Below, one piece after another: positions 14,125-22,168 of a stretch of 35,652 bases of DNA. Position numbers and translations under genes: made by a program. Where the stretch lies: assembly GCA_049510055.1 (NCBI GenBank), contig JBEKZI010000011.1:1-35652 (forward strand), written 5' to 3'. Below the pieces are notes generated by a model. That model did not search any database. It saw only the letters and a program-made list of their open reading frames with translations, and was not told where the DNA came from. Source of the stretch: JALHTV01 sp049510055 (GTDB lineage: Bacteria; Planctomycetota; Phycisphaerae; SM23-33). Each line of letters opens with the position of its first letter. The first letter of the stretch is position 1.

Positions 14125-16647
14125 CTATGTCTGTATTCTGCGGTAGAAAACACGCTTGGCCCCTTCTGCGGCAAGTACATAGATTGCGGCAACGGTCACC
14201 ATGGCCAGAAGGAATGAAACTGGCAGCGGTTCGAACCCCAGGAAGCCCGACAGGGGCGCGTACGGCAGGACCAACGCGGCCACAATGATCGCCCCTGTGG
14301 TCGCCAGGAGATACATTCCGGGGACACTCCGGAAGAACGTGCGTCGGGTCCGTATCACCAGGACCACCAGGCTGGCGGACACTACCGACTCGAGGAACCA
14401 GCCGGTGCGGAACTGAGTCTCGGAAACCTTCAGGACCCATAGCAGTACGCCGAAAGTCAGATAGTCGAAAACCGAGCTTAGTAAGCCGAACCACACCATG
14501 AAACGCCGGATGAAGCGGATGTCCCAGCGGCGGGGCTTCCGGACCATCTCGGCATCGACGCTGTCTGTAGCGATGGTCATTTCCGGGAAATCCGTCATCA
14601 GGTTCAGCAGCAGCACCTGCTTGGGCAGCAGGGGCAGGAAAGGCAGGAACAGGCTGGCCCCGGCCATGCTGAACATGTTCCCGAAATTGGCGCTGGTGGC
14701 CATGAAGACGTACTTCAACGTGTTGGCAAAGGTCCTGCGTCCCTCGCAGACCCCATCGTGAAGAACGCGCAGGTCCTTTTCCAGCAGGACGATGTCAGCG
14801 GCCTCCTTGGCTACGTCGGCGGCGCTGTCCACGGAAATGCCCACATCCGCGGTATGCAGGGCCGAGGCATCGTTGATACCGTCACCCATGTATCCAACCA
14901 CGTTGCCCGCCTTTTGCAGGGAACGGATGATACGCTCTTTCTGGTTGGGCTCCACTTCTGCGAATACGTTGATCTGCGGTGCCTGGCTGAGGAGGGCTCC
15001 ATCGCTCATCTGGCGGATCTCCGGACCGGTGAGCACCGCCGGCTGGGCGATGCCCACCTCTTGGGCCACGCGTCCCGCCACGAGTGCGTTGTCTCCGGTG
15101 ATGACCTTCAGGGCAACGCCCAAGTGAGCCAGGTCTACAATCGTTTCGGCTATATCTTCCTTGGGCGAGTCAGAGAAGACCAGGAATCCCAGGAATGTCA
15201 TGCCGGACTCATGTTCCTTGGCGATTCGGGTTTGGGTGCCCATATCCCGGTAGGCCACGCCCAGCACGCGGAGGCCCTCGTCGCTTAATGCCTTGAAACG
15301 GTCCTGCAGGCTGTCCATCATCGCACCGATGTCAACGATGGTTCCATCGGCCTTCCCGGCGGATGAGCAGGCTTCCAGGACGTTCTTCAACGCTCCCTTG
15401 GTGATCATCCGGTGTACGCCGCCGTCGTCCACCAGGACGCTCAACCGCTTGCGCAGGAAGTCGTACGGGATCTCATCGAGTTTGCGGTACTTGGAGATGT
15501 CCAGTTTCGCGTGGCTGCGGATGGCCTCGTCGATGGGACTGGTGAAGCCGGTCTCGTAGGCAGAATTCAGGTACGCAGAAAGGAAGACCTTCTCGCTGGC
15601 CTTTCCGTCCAGATCCAACGTGGAAATCAAGCGGAGTTTCCCCTCCGTGAGCGTGCCGGTCTTGTCGGAGCATAAGATGTTCATGCTGCCGAAGTTTTCG
15701 ATCGAGGCCAGCCGGCGGACAATGACCTTCAGCTGGGCCATCCGTCGGGCGCCGTGGGCCAGGTTGACGCTGATGATGGCCGGCAGAAGCGATGGCGTGA
15801 GCCCAACGGCCAGGGCCATCGCAAACAGGAACGCCTGGAGGACCGGGCGATTGAAATAGACGTTTATCGCGAAGATGACAACTACCAGGACCAGCGTGAC
15901 CTCCATGAGCAGGAAGCCGAACCGCCGGATGCCCCGTTCAAACTCCGTCTCCGGCGGGCGGAGCCTAAGGTGGTCCGAGATTTTGCCGAATTCGGTCTGC
16001 CGGCCGGTCAACACGACCAGGGCCTTGCCGCTTCCGCTGACGACGTGCGTGCCCATGAACAAAGCACTGGTCCTCTTGGCCAGCGGGGCATCGGCCGGCA
16101 CAGGTTCCGGAGATTTCTCCGCCGGATAGGTCTCCCCGGTCAGCGTGGCCTCGTCCACAAACAAATCCCTGGATTCAATGAACCGGCAGTCGCCCGGAAC
16201 GCTGCTGCCCGCCGAGAGGAGCACGATGTCCCCAGGGACAACCTGCTCCAACGGAACCTCCACCGAAGCGCCGCCCCGAAGCACGTTCACTTTGGTCTGT
16301 ACGCTGGCCAGGAGCTTGGCCACAGCGCTGGCTGCCCTGTGCTCTTGCCAAAAGCCCAGGACTCCACTGACAACAATAATGGCCATAATGATTGCGCCGT
16401 CGGTGGGGTCGCCCAGGAAGAAGGACAGCCCGGCTGCAAAGATGAGAAGCAGGATGATCGGGCTCTTGAACTGCCCCAGGAGCAGCCACAGCGGCCCCGA
16501 GCGGGTCGAGGGCTTCAGGAGGTTGGGACCGTACTGCGACAATCGCCTACTGGCTTCTTCCCTGCTCAGCCCTTCAGGTGGCACCTGCAGTTGTTGCAGC
16601 AACTCAGGGATTTCGGTGCTCCAGAATCCCGCTTGTGCTTGATCCAT
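14125..16647 (-). CDS. mgtA: MgtA-type P-type ATPase (P3B, magnesium-transporter family)
   Basis: An 840-residue inner-membrane P-type ATPase. An N-terminal cation-ATPase segment (EASRRLSQYGPNLLKP) precedes the TM1-2 pair and the actuator domain, which has LTGETYPAEK in place of the common TGES. The phosphorylation motif is CSDKTGTLTEGK, with Asp328 as the phosphorylated residue. The nucleotide-binding and hinge motifs are TKGAL and MGDGINDASAL, followed by about six C-terminal membrane helices. Overall similarity and length fit MgtA/MgtB magnesium importers. One deviation is that the TM4 motif I remember as LTPEMLP in MgtA reads LTPSLLP, with Ser286 where Glu is expected, so the ion specificity is less certain than the family. 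It stands alone on the minus strand; no Mg-sensing leader was recognised. Confidence 0.88.
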   Translation of the reverse strand: MDQAQAGFWSTEIPELLQQLQVPPEGLSREEASRRLSQYGPNLLKPSTRSGPLWLLLGQFKSPIILLLIFAAGLSFFLGDPTDGAIIMAIIVVSGVLGFWQEHRAASAVAKLLASVQTKVNVLRGGASVEVPLEQVVPGDIVLLSAGSSVPGDCRFIESRDLFVDEATLTGETYPAEKSPEPVPADAPLAKRTSALFMGTHVVSGSGKALVVLTGRQTEFGKISDHLRLRPPETEFERGIRRFGFLLMEVTLVLVVVIFAINVYFNRPVLQAFLFAMALAVGLTPSLLPAIISVNLAHGARRMAQLKVIVRRLASIENFGSMNILCSDKTGTLTEGKLRLISTLDLDGKASEKVFLSAYLNSAYETGFTSPIDEAIRSHAKLDISKYRKLDEIPYDFLRKRLSVLVDDGGVHRMITKGALKNVLEACSSAGKADGTIVDIGAMMDSLQDRFKALSDEGLRVLGVAYRDMGTQTRIAKEHESGMTFLGFLVFSDSPKEDIAETIVDLAHLGVALKVITGDNALVAGRVAQEVGIAQPAVLTGPEIRQMSDGALLSQAPQINVFAEVEPNQKERIIRSLQKAGNVVGYMGDGINDASALHTADVGISVDSAADVAKEAADIVLLEKDLRVLHDGVCEGRRTFANTLKYVFMATSANFGNMFSMAGASLFLPFLPLLPKQVLLLNLMTDFPEMTIATDSVDAEMVRKPRRWDIRFIRRFMVWFGLLSSVFDYLTFGVLLWVLKVSETQFRTGWFLESVVSASLVVLVIRTRRTFFRSVPGMYLLATTGAIIVAALVLPYAPLSGFLGFEPLPVSFLLAMVTVAAIYVLAAEGAKRVFYRRIQT

Positions 16648-16938
16648 GGTTCGCCGCCACTATTGGAGATCCCGAACTGCAAGAAATCCGTGCTGCTGAC
16701 GCAAGGACGCCGCCATGGCTTTCCACTGTACAAAGCAAGCCGTGCGCCAGCAACGAGTGACTGGTCGCCAGGAACCCGCGAGCAGCGCCGCACGAAGCTC
16801 ATGGAATTCATCGAGAAGCGGCGGTCGGCAACGCCGCCTTCGTCAAGTGCACTGCCGGGATGGCACCTCGAATTGCACGTCGGTGTCCAGTAAGATATTG
16901 CACGGGATACGAATGAAAACATCTTCCATGGATGTGAG

Positions 16939-18423
16939 ATGAATCTGAATACCAGTCCACAACGCGCCACGCTGCAACAGATTGCTCGGCGGGTGATGTC
17001 CGAGCGCGGGCTGCTCACGGAGTCCTCTCGCGCGGCCATTGCCGAGCTTGAAAGGATCCAGGCACCCCCCGCACGAACGGACGGCGCGACGAGAGATCTG
17101 CGGGACCTGCCGTGGGCTTCGATCGACAACGATGAGTCACTCGATCTGGACCAGCTTACCGTCGCCCAGGTGCTCCCGGACGGCGCGGTCAAGATCCTTG
17201 TTGCAATCGCAGATGTGGATGGCCTGGTTCAGAAGGGCTCCGCCATTGACGAGGACGCACGCCACAATACGACGTCCGTCTACACGGCGGCCCAGATCTT
17301 CCCGATGCTTCCCCAGCGGCTGTCCACCGATCTGACGTCGCTGAGCGACCACGAAGACCGCCAGGCCATCGTGATCGAGATGGTGTTCGACCCCGCCGGG
17401 ACGCTGCAAGGGTCAGATATCTACGCGGCGACAGTCCGTAATCGCGCCAAGCTGGCGTATAACGGCGTGGCGGCATGGTTGGAGGGCCGAGGCCCGGTGC
17501 CGGCACTTATCGCGGGCGTCCGTGGACTTGATGAGAACCTCCGTACTCAAGATCGAGTCGCTCAGCAAGTCAAGGCGTTCCGGTACGAGCACGGCGCCCT
17601 GGACCTGGAGACGATCGAAGCACAGCCGGTCTTTGACGGAGACCAGATTCGCGACCTGGCCGTGGAACGAAAGAACCGAGCGAAGGAGTTGATTGAAGAC
17701 TTCATGATCGCGGCCAATGGAGTGACGGCGCGATATCTGGAGGCGAAGGGCTTTGCCTCACTGCGCCGCGTGGTCCGAACACCCGAGCGATGGGATCAGA
17801 TCGTTGAGGTGGCAGCGCAGTACGGAGTGCGACTGCCGGTGGACCCCGACTCGAAGGCCCTGGCGCAGTTCCTGACCCAGCGAAAGACGGCCGACCCGGT
17901 GCGATTCCCCGATCTGTCGCTCACAATTGTGAAGCTGATGGGGCGGGGCGAATACGCCGTCGAGTTCCCCGGCGATGCGGCGCCGGGCCACTTCGGACTA
18001 GCGGTCATGGACTATACGCACTCGACGGCGCCGAACCGTCGATACCCCGATCTGATCATGCAGCGCCTACTGAAGGCCGCAATGGTGGGCTCGCCGACGG
18101 CATACGGCCGAGACGAACTGACGGAGCTTGCCAGCCACTGCACGCAGAAGGAAGACGACGCAAACAAGGTCGAGCGGCAGGTCGGCAAGTCTGCGGCCGC
18201 GATGCTCCTGGGGTCGAGGATCGGTGAGCAGTTCGACGCGATCGTCACGGGCGCATCGGCGAAGGGGACATGGGTCCGGGTATTTCAACCGCCGGTCGAG
18301 GGGAAATTGGTCCAGGGCTTTGAGGGCGTCGACGTGGGCAACCGGCTCCATGTGCGACTGGTTCGCGCGGATGTGGAGCAGGGGTTCATTGATTTCCAGC
18401 GAGTCCAGGCGTCCGCACCTTGA
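16939..18423 (+). CDS. RNB-domain exoribonuclease (RNase II/R family), short form
   Basis: A 494-residue member of the RNase II/R family, which degrades RNA processively 3' to 5' using a metal centre held by aspartates. The catalytic cluster is recognisable as SIDNDESLDLDQL (Asp63, Asp65, Asp69, Asp71). Later RNB motifs are HNTTSVYTAAQIFPMLPQRL, ELIEDFMIAANGVTARYL and YTHSTAPNRRYPDLIMQRLL. The C-terminal ~80 residues resemble an S1-like domain (AIVTGASAKGTWVRVFQPPVEG). It lacks the N-terminal cold-shock/OB domains of full RNase R and RNase II (640-800 residues), so it belongs to the short RNB type. It is the only intact plus-strand gene of the island; nothing visible links it functionally to its neighbours. 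Confidence 0.85.
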   Translation: MNLNTSPQRATLQQIARRVMSERGLLTESSRAAIAELERIQAPPARTDGATRDLRDLPWASIDNDESLDLDQLTVAQVLPDGAVKILVAIADVDGLVQKGSAIDEDARHNTTSVYTAAQIFPMLPQRLSTDLTSLSDHEDRQAIVIEMVFDPAGTLQGSDIYAATVRNRAKLAYNGVAAWLEGRGPVPALIAGVRGLDENLRTQDRVAQQVKAFRYEHGALDLETIEAQPVFDGDQIRDLAVERKNRAKELIEDFMIAANGVTARYLEAKGFASLRRVVRTPERWDQIVEVAAQYGVRLPVDPDSKALAQFLTQRKTADPVRFPDLSLTIVKLMGRGEYAVEFPGDAAPGHFGLAVMDYTHSTAPNRRYPDLIMQRLLKAAMVGSPTAYGRDELTELASHCTQKEDDANKVERQVGKSAAAMLLGSRIGEQFDAIVTGASAKGTWVRVFQPPVEGKLVQGFEGVDVGNRLHVRLVRADVEQGFIDFQRVQASAP

Positions 18424-18467
18424 CGTGTACTGTGCGGGGAGGTGCTTCGCGACGCCTCTGCACTCGG

Positions 18468-18704
18468 ACGTTGCTGATCCCACCGGACCGGAAGCCACCC
18501 GGCCATCAACTTCCGCATGGACAGCCCGCTCGGCTCGCTCCCCTTCAATGCCGCTTCGACAATCTCTGGAGCCAGCGTTGCCAAGCCCAAGATGCGGCTG
18601 ATGTAAGTGCGCTCCATTCGATGCTGCGCCGCAATCGCCTCCACGCCCGGCACCTTTCCGAAATCGATCATCCGCTGCCAGCTGTAAGCCAGGGCCAGCA
18701 CCAA
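18468..18704 (-). pseudogene. Fragment of a mobile-element-associated HTH protein
   Basis: About 79 residues beginning VLALAYSWQRMIDFG and continuing with VEAIAAQHRMERTYISRILG, LATLAPEIVEAALKG and GLSMRKLMAGWLPVRW. This matches, from memory, a small helix-turn-helix protein often found beside phage or element-encoded serine recombinases ('ALARAxRWxxLLxxG ... INxSYVSRVLRLTLLAPDIVEAIL'). There is no good start codon, and the N-terminal part seems to continue in a different frame. The frame also runs on into sequence antisense to the RNB gene, so the copy looks truncated and frameshifted. It abuts a permease fragment near 18710. It is the clearest mobile-element signature inside the island. Confidence 0.6.
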
Positions 18705-18712
18705 CGGCGAAC

Positions 18713-19069
18713 GTGGGCCAATGTCGGCGGGCGTGCGTGCGTCTGGCGTACTTCTTCGCCTTGGGCTTGGCGGTCTCGGCCGCCTCCAAGGTCGCCGGCG
18801 CGATGCTGGTCTTCTGCTATCTAGTCGTCGCGCCAGGGGCCGCCCCGGTGCTCAGCCGCAGGCTTTGGCTGGTCATGCTGACCGCCGCTTCCCTGGCCGC
18901 CGCGTCCACCGTTTGCGGGATGTGCTGGTCAGTCTCCGAGGATCTGCCCACCAACCAGACCATTGCCGTCACGACCTGCGCTGGTTTCATCGCCGTTTTC
19001 GTGTGCAGGCTCGCGCAGTGGTCGATCTTAAAGGTTGTGCTTCGACGCCAAAGCCGTCGGAAAGGATAG
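18713..19069 (+). pseudogene. C-terminal fragment of a metal ABC transporter permease (ZnuB/ABC-3 family)
   Basis: About 110 residues with the hydrophobic pattern of the end of zinc/manganese ABC permeases. The segments are ALGLAVSAASKVAGAMLVF, LVVAPGAAPVLSRRLW, LAAASTVCGMCWSV and DLPTNQTIAVTTCAGFIAV. In this family the conserved end reads roughly 'GALLVFxLLVxPAATA..L..R......LxLS...DLPTGPxIV', and the correspondence is good. Only the last third of a ~270-residue protein is present, and no ATPase or binding-protein gene is nearby, so this is a remnant. Its 5' end coincides with the broken end of the HTH fragment on the other strand, suggesting a deletion or recombination junction near 18710. 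Confidence 0.6.
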
Positions 19070-19308
19070 GCGCGTGCCGACTGCCGGTTTTCAATGACCT
19101 TGGGTGCCGGCAATCGCTTCCGGGCTAAATCCTGTTACCCGATGGTGGGTTAGCCTTATCGAGTTGGTCACTGAGTTGGTCAGTCGTCACTTGGTGGTGA
19201 CTTGTTATCGAGTGCTCAGTGACTTGCTAACCACTTGTAACCCTCGTTTTTCCTCAAAAACCGCGTTGTAACTGCCTTGCTGAACATGTCTTGCGAGCCG
19301 CGTCTGGA
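19070..19308. other. Repeat-rich right end of the island
   Basis: No gene. Short repeated words cluster here: GAGTTGGTCA at 19161-19170 and again at 19173-19182, then GTGACTTGTTA, GTGACTTGCTAAC and CACTTGTAACC between about 19197 and 19243. Such clustered direct repeats beside an attachment site suggest integrase or excisionase arm sites left after loss of the recombinase gene. Confidence 0.4.
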
Positions 19309-19351
19309 ACTCATAATCCATTGGTCGTAGGTCCGAATCCTACAGGGCCCA
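19309..19351 (+). repeat. attR-like 43-bp direct repeat of the tRNA-Ile2 3' part
   Basis: Exact copy of 10924-10966, from the anticodon arm to the discriminator base. Upstream bases diverge (CGTCTGG against the tRNA stem), so no tRNA can fold here. It marks the right boundary of the island. Confidence 0.9.
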
Positions 19352-19382
19352 TGAAAAATGCCCCATGCGGGGCATTTTTCAT
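19351..19382. terminator. Strong hairpin, probably the original tRNA-Ile2 terminator
   Basis: A 14-bp perfect stem (ATGAAAAATGCCCC with GGGGCATTTTTCAT) with a 4-base loop and a T-run in the descending arm. It begins on the last base of the right repeat, exactly where a tRNA terminator would stand before the island inserted. It is symmetrical enough to act in both directions. Confidence 0.8.
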
Positions 19383-19831
19383 AGAGCAGGTGAGCAGTAG
19401 ACAGGAGAGCAGTAGAGAACGGCAAGGCCATAGGAGACGCATGACAGTCCCTGCGGATTCGGCAGCTCACCTGCGGTCTCCTGTTCTACTTTCTCCTGCT
19501 CAAATAGCTAAAATCCAGCACACAGAACCCCCGTAAGGCGAACCTACCCTGCCTAGCGCTTCACCTTGGCAAGCCTCCTCCGTACCTTTGATTTTGCGAG
19601 GAACCCGGCTTCGTCCCTCGACAAGTTCGGGACTGCGCCGGGCCTTCGGCAAGTCGCCGCCGCTCCATAGCTATGGCGATGGAGCGTTACCTGCCCCACT
19701 CGGCCGTACCTCCCTCTCATAGCGGCCCTGCGGCGACCTTGACTTATCGCCGCCGACCTGCGAACCTCACGGACTCATGACGCCATGAAATTGCCGCTCG
19801 GCTGCGCCGCGGGCGGCAGAGGCACGAGCGA
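19383..19831. other. Intergenic region upstream of iorA
   Basis: No supported gene. It contains short repeats (GAGCAGGTGAGCAGTAGACAG followed by GAGAGCAGTAGAG around 19384-19418). An inverted repeat CGCTCCAT (19661-19668) / ATGGAGCG (19679-19686) surrounds a CATAGCTATG palindrome. The promoter of iorAB should lie here but I cannot place it with confidence. Confidence 0.5.
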
Positions 19832-21451
19832 ATGCCTGACCCACAACGGATGCTCGTGAGCGGCAACGAAGCCGTGGCCCTGGCCGCCGTGGACGGTGCG
19901 GTCTCCCTCGGCGCCGGATATCCCGGCACGCCCTCCACGGAGATACTCGAGCATCTCAGCGAGCTTGGCGGCCACGCGCAGTGGTCTCCTAACGAGAAGG
20001 TGGCGATGGAAGTGGCTTTGGGGGCCTCGTTTGCGGGGGCGCGAACACTGGTCACGATGAAGCACGTCGGCTTGAACGTCGCGGCAGACCCGTTCTTCAC
20101 GGCCGCCTACACGGGCGTCAGCGGGGCTATGGTCGTCGTCTCGGCCGACGATCCAGGCATGGCCTCCAGTCAGAACGAGCAGGACAACCGCCACTACGCC
20201 CGGGCCGCCGGCGTGCCGATGCTGGAGCCGTCCGACAGTCAGGAGGCCTACGACTTCCTGCTGGCGGCCATCGAGCTGTCCGAGCGACACGGCACCCCCG
20301 TGCTGCTGCGGATGACCACGCGGGTCTGCCACTCCAAGACGGTCCTTCGCCAGCGCCGGCACGCCGCGCCGCCGCGACCTGTGACGTTTCACCGCGATCG
20401 GCCGGGGAGGGTGATGATCCCCGCCTATGCCCGCCCGGCCCACAGGCGGCTGCGGGCCAAGCTCGGCGAGATTGCCGCCTGGGGCGAGGGCTGCCCACTC
20501 AACAGGGTAGAAGAAGGCGGCAAGGAGTTGGGCATCATTACGTCGGGCATCTCGTACATGCACGCCCGCGAGGCCGCTGAAGGCGCCAGCTTCCTCAAGC
20601 TGGGGCTGACGTACCCCCTGCCGGCCGAAAAGGCCCGGCAGTTCGCCTCCTCGGTCCGCCGTTGCGTGGTGATTGAGGAAGGCGACCCGTACCTGGTCGA
20701 GTCACTGCGAGCGGCCGGCGTTCGCGTGGAGGGCAAGGCCGAGGTCTTTCGTTTCGGCGAGCTGAACGTGGACCGCGTGCGGCGGATCCTGGCGCGCGAC
20801 GACTCCGCCGAGCCGTCTCCGCCGCCCGGCAAGTCGCCGCAGCTCTGCCAGGGCTGCCCGCACCGAACGGCCTTCGCGGTGCTGTCCAAGCTGGACTGCA
20901 TCGTCACCGGCGACATCGGCTGCTACACGCTGGGCGTCCTGCCGCCGTTTGAGGCGATGGACTCCTGCGTGTGCATGGGCGCCGGCATCACGGTGGGGCT
21001 GGGACTGCGCCACGTGCTGAGCGACGCCGAGGCGCGTCGCGTCGTCAGCGTGATCGGCGACAGCACCTTCGTGCACAGCGGCATCACGGGCCTGGTGGAG
21101 ATGGTCTACAACCCGCCCAAGACAGGCCACGTCGTCATCATCCTGGACAACGGCACCACCGCGATGACCGGCATGCAGGAACACCCCGGCACGGGCCGCC
21201 GGCTGGACCACAGTGCCACCGGCCGCGTGGTGTTTGAGGACCTGGCCCGGGCGATCGGCATCGAGCACGTCAAGGTCGTGGACCCGGCCGCCGGGGCTGA
21301 GGCCTTCGAGCAGGTCGTGACGGAGGCGCTCGACAGCGGCACGTTGTGCATGATCATCGCCCGCCGCCCGTGCCTGATCGCGTCGCGAAAGATACGAATG
21401 TACGAGGGCGGCGGACGTTCCGACCGCTCCTCGACGGAATGCCATGAGTAA
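19832..21451 (+). CDS. iorA: Indolepyruvate:ferredoxin oxidoreductase alpha subunit, lacking the ferredoxin domain
   Basis: A 539-residue thiamine-diphosphate enzyme subunit. IorAB oxidatively decarboxylates aryl pyruvates to aryl acyl-CoA, reducing ferredoxin, in anaerobes (or runs in reverse to make aromatic amino acids). The N-terminal pyrimidine-binding part has LVSGNEAVALAAVDGAVSL and GYPGTPSTEI. The middle has the family signature CQGCPHRTAF, then GDIGCYTLG. The TPP-binding motif runs from GDSTFVHSGITGL to ILDNGTTAMTGMQEHPG. Usual IorA proteins are about 600 residues and end with a two-cluster 4Fe-4S ferredoxin domain after RKPC. Here the protein stops about 30 residues after RRPCLIASRK, with only one further Cys near its end and none of the ferredoxin motifs. 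It overlaps iorB by 8 bases, which supports the stop being genuine. Confidence 0.93.
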   Translation: MPDPQRMLVSGNEAVALAAVDGAVSLGAGYPGTPSTEILEHLSELGGHAQWSPNEKVAMEVALGASFAGARTLVTMKHVGLNVAADPFFTAAYTGVSGAMVVVSADDPGMASSQNEQDNRHYARAAGVPMLEPSDSQEAYDFLLAAIELSERHGTPVLLRMTTRVCHSKTVLRQRRHAAPPRPVTFHRDRPGRVMIPAYARPAHRRLRAKLGEIAAWGEGCPLNRVEEGGKELGIITSGISYMHAREAAEGASFLKLGLTYPLPAEKARQFASSVRRCVVIEEGDPYLVESLRAAGVRVEGKAEVFRFGELNVDRVRRILARDDSAEPSPPPGKSPQLCQGCPHRTAFAVLSKLDCIVTGDIGCYTLGVLPPFEAMDSCVCMGAGITVGLGLRHVLSDAEARRVVSVIGDSTFVHSGITGLVEMVYNPPKTGHVVIILDNGTTAMTGMQEHPGTGRRLDHSATGRVVFEDLARAIGIEHVKVVDPAAGAEAFEQVVTEALDSGTLCMIIARRPCLIASRKIRMYEGGGRSDRSSTECHE

Positions 21452-21935
21452 GCCAGTCACCAACGTCATCATTGCCGGCCTGGGCGGCCAGGGCGTGCTG
21501 ATGGCAAGCGACATCCTGGCCGACGCGGTCTTGGCCGCCGGGCTGGACGTCAAGAAGAGCGAGCTGCACGGCATGAGCCAGCGCGGCGGCTCGGTCATCA
21601 GCGACGTCCGCTTCGGCCAGCGCGTGCTCAGCCCGATGGTGCCGCCCGGCGAGGCGGACTATCTCGTGGTTCTCGTCGCCGACCAGGTGGAAGTAAACCG
21701 ACACCTGCTGCGGCCGGAAGGCGTCTTGATTTCCCCAGACCAAATCGACGAAAACGCCCTGCCGAACCGCCGCAGCTTCAACGTGGCGATGCTGGGCGCC
21801 CTCAGCAGGCACTTGCAGATCGAACCGTCGAACTGGCTGGCCGCGATCAAGGCCAACCTTCCCGACTCGCTGCACCAGGCCAACGTGCAGGCGTTCGAGA
21901 TCGGCCGGGCCGCGGCGGACGGTTCACCTCGATAA
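21444..21935 (+). CDS. iorB: Indolepyruvate:ferredoxin oxidoreductase beta subunit
   Basis: A 163-residue gamma-type 2-oxoacid oxidoreductase subunit and partner of IorA, with which it overlaps by 8 bases. Family motifs are VIIAGLGGQGVLMASDILA at the N-terminus, KKSELHGMSQRGGSVISDVR and SPMVPPGEADYLV. The family usually runs to about 190 residues, so this copy is slightly short at the C-terminus. It is expected to bind CoA and complete the active site. Identification is firm. Confidence 0.93.
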   Translation: MSKPVTNVIIAGLGGQGVLMASDILADAVLAAGLDVKKSELHGMSQRGGSVISDVRFGQRVLSPMVPPGEADYLVVLVADQVEVNRHLLRPEGVLISPDQIDENALPNRRSFNVAMLGALSRHLQIEPSNWLAAIKANLPDSLHQANVQAFEIGRAAADGSPR

Positions 21936-22168
21936 CTGCCCTATCGCAGCCGCCCGGAGGGCACGAAGGAGTCGACGCCGATGACGGATCTCCGGAACGT
22001 CGTTGGGGCCTCTGCGACCTCCAGGGTCACATCCGTGTTACGGTGACTGTGACTGTGATCAACCCGGAGACGAAAAAGAGGCTTGAACCAACGACGAAGT
22101 CGAGAGATAGTTAGAAATTAGAGGCCTACAATTGTCGTGGGCCAAAGTCGTATTGGAAATCGCCGGCG

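Larger units (their letters stand above)
10967..19351 (+). mobile_element. tRNA-Ile2 genomic island, 8.4 kb, integrase not seen
   Basis: The segment between the exact 43-bp repeats is 8385 bp. It starts immediately after an intact tRNA gene and ends with a copy of the tRNA 3' part that has no 5' half and cannot be a tRNA. Inside are perR-katA-rbr, mgtA, an RNB exoribonuclease, a mobile-element-type HTH gene fragment and a metal ABC permease fragment. I found no integrase, excisionase or relaxase, so it is probably a decayed or mobilised-in-trans element. The sequence just beyond the right repeat is a hairpin that would suit a tRNA terminator, which supports the view that the unoccupied site was tRNA followed directly by that hairpin. 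Confidence 0.82.

Noticed and set aside
19309..19351. Possible second tRNA gene
   Set aside because: Only the 3' part is present; upstream bases cannot form the acceptor, D arm or full anticodon stem.
19216..19470. Minus-strand frame encoding a GPCRIRTYDQW-like peptide
   Set aside because: That peptide is the familiar artefact of translating a tRNA 3' end antisense; it covers the right repeat and hairpin.
21360..21451. Frameshift explaining the short IorA
   Set aside because: None of the three plus frames after RRPC contains the Cys pattern of a ferredoxin, and iorB starts at once.
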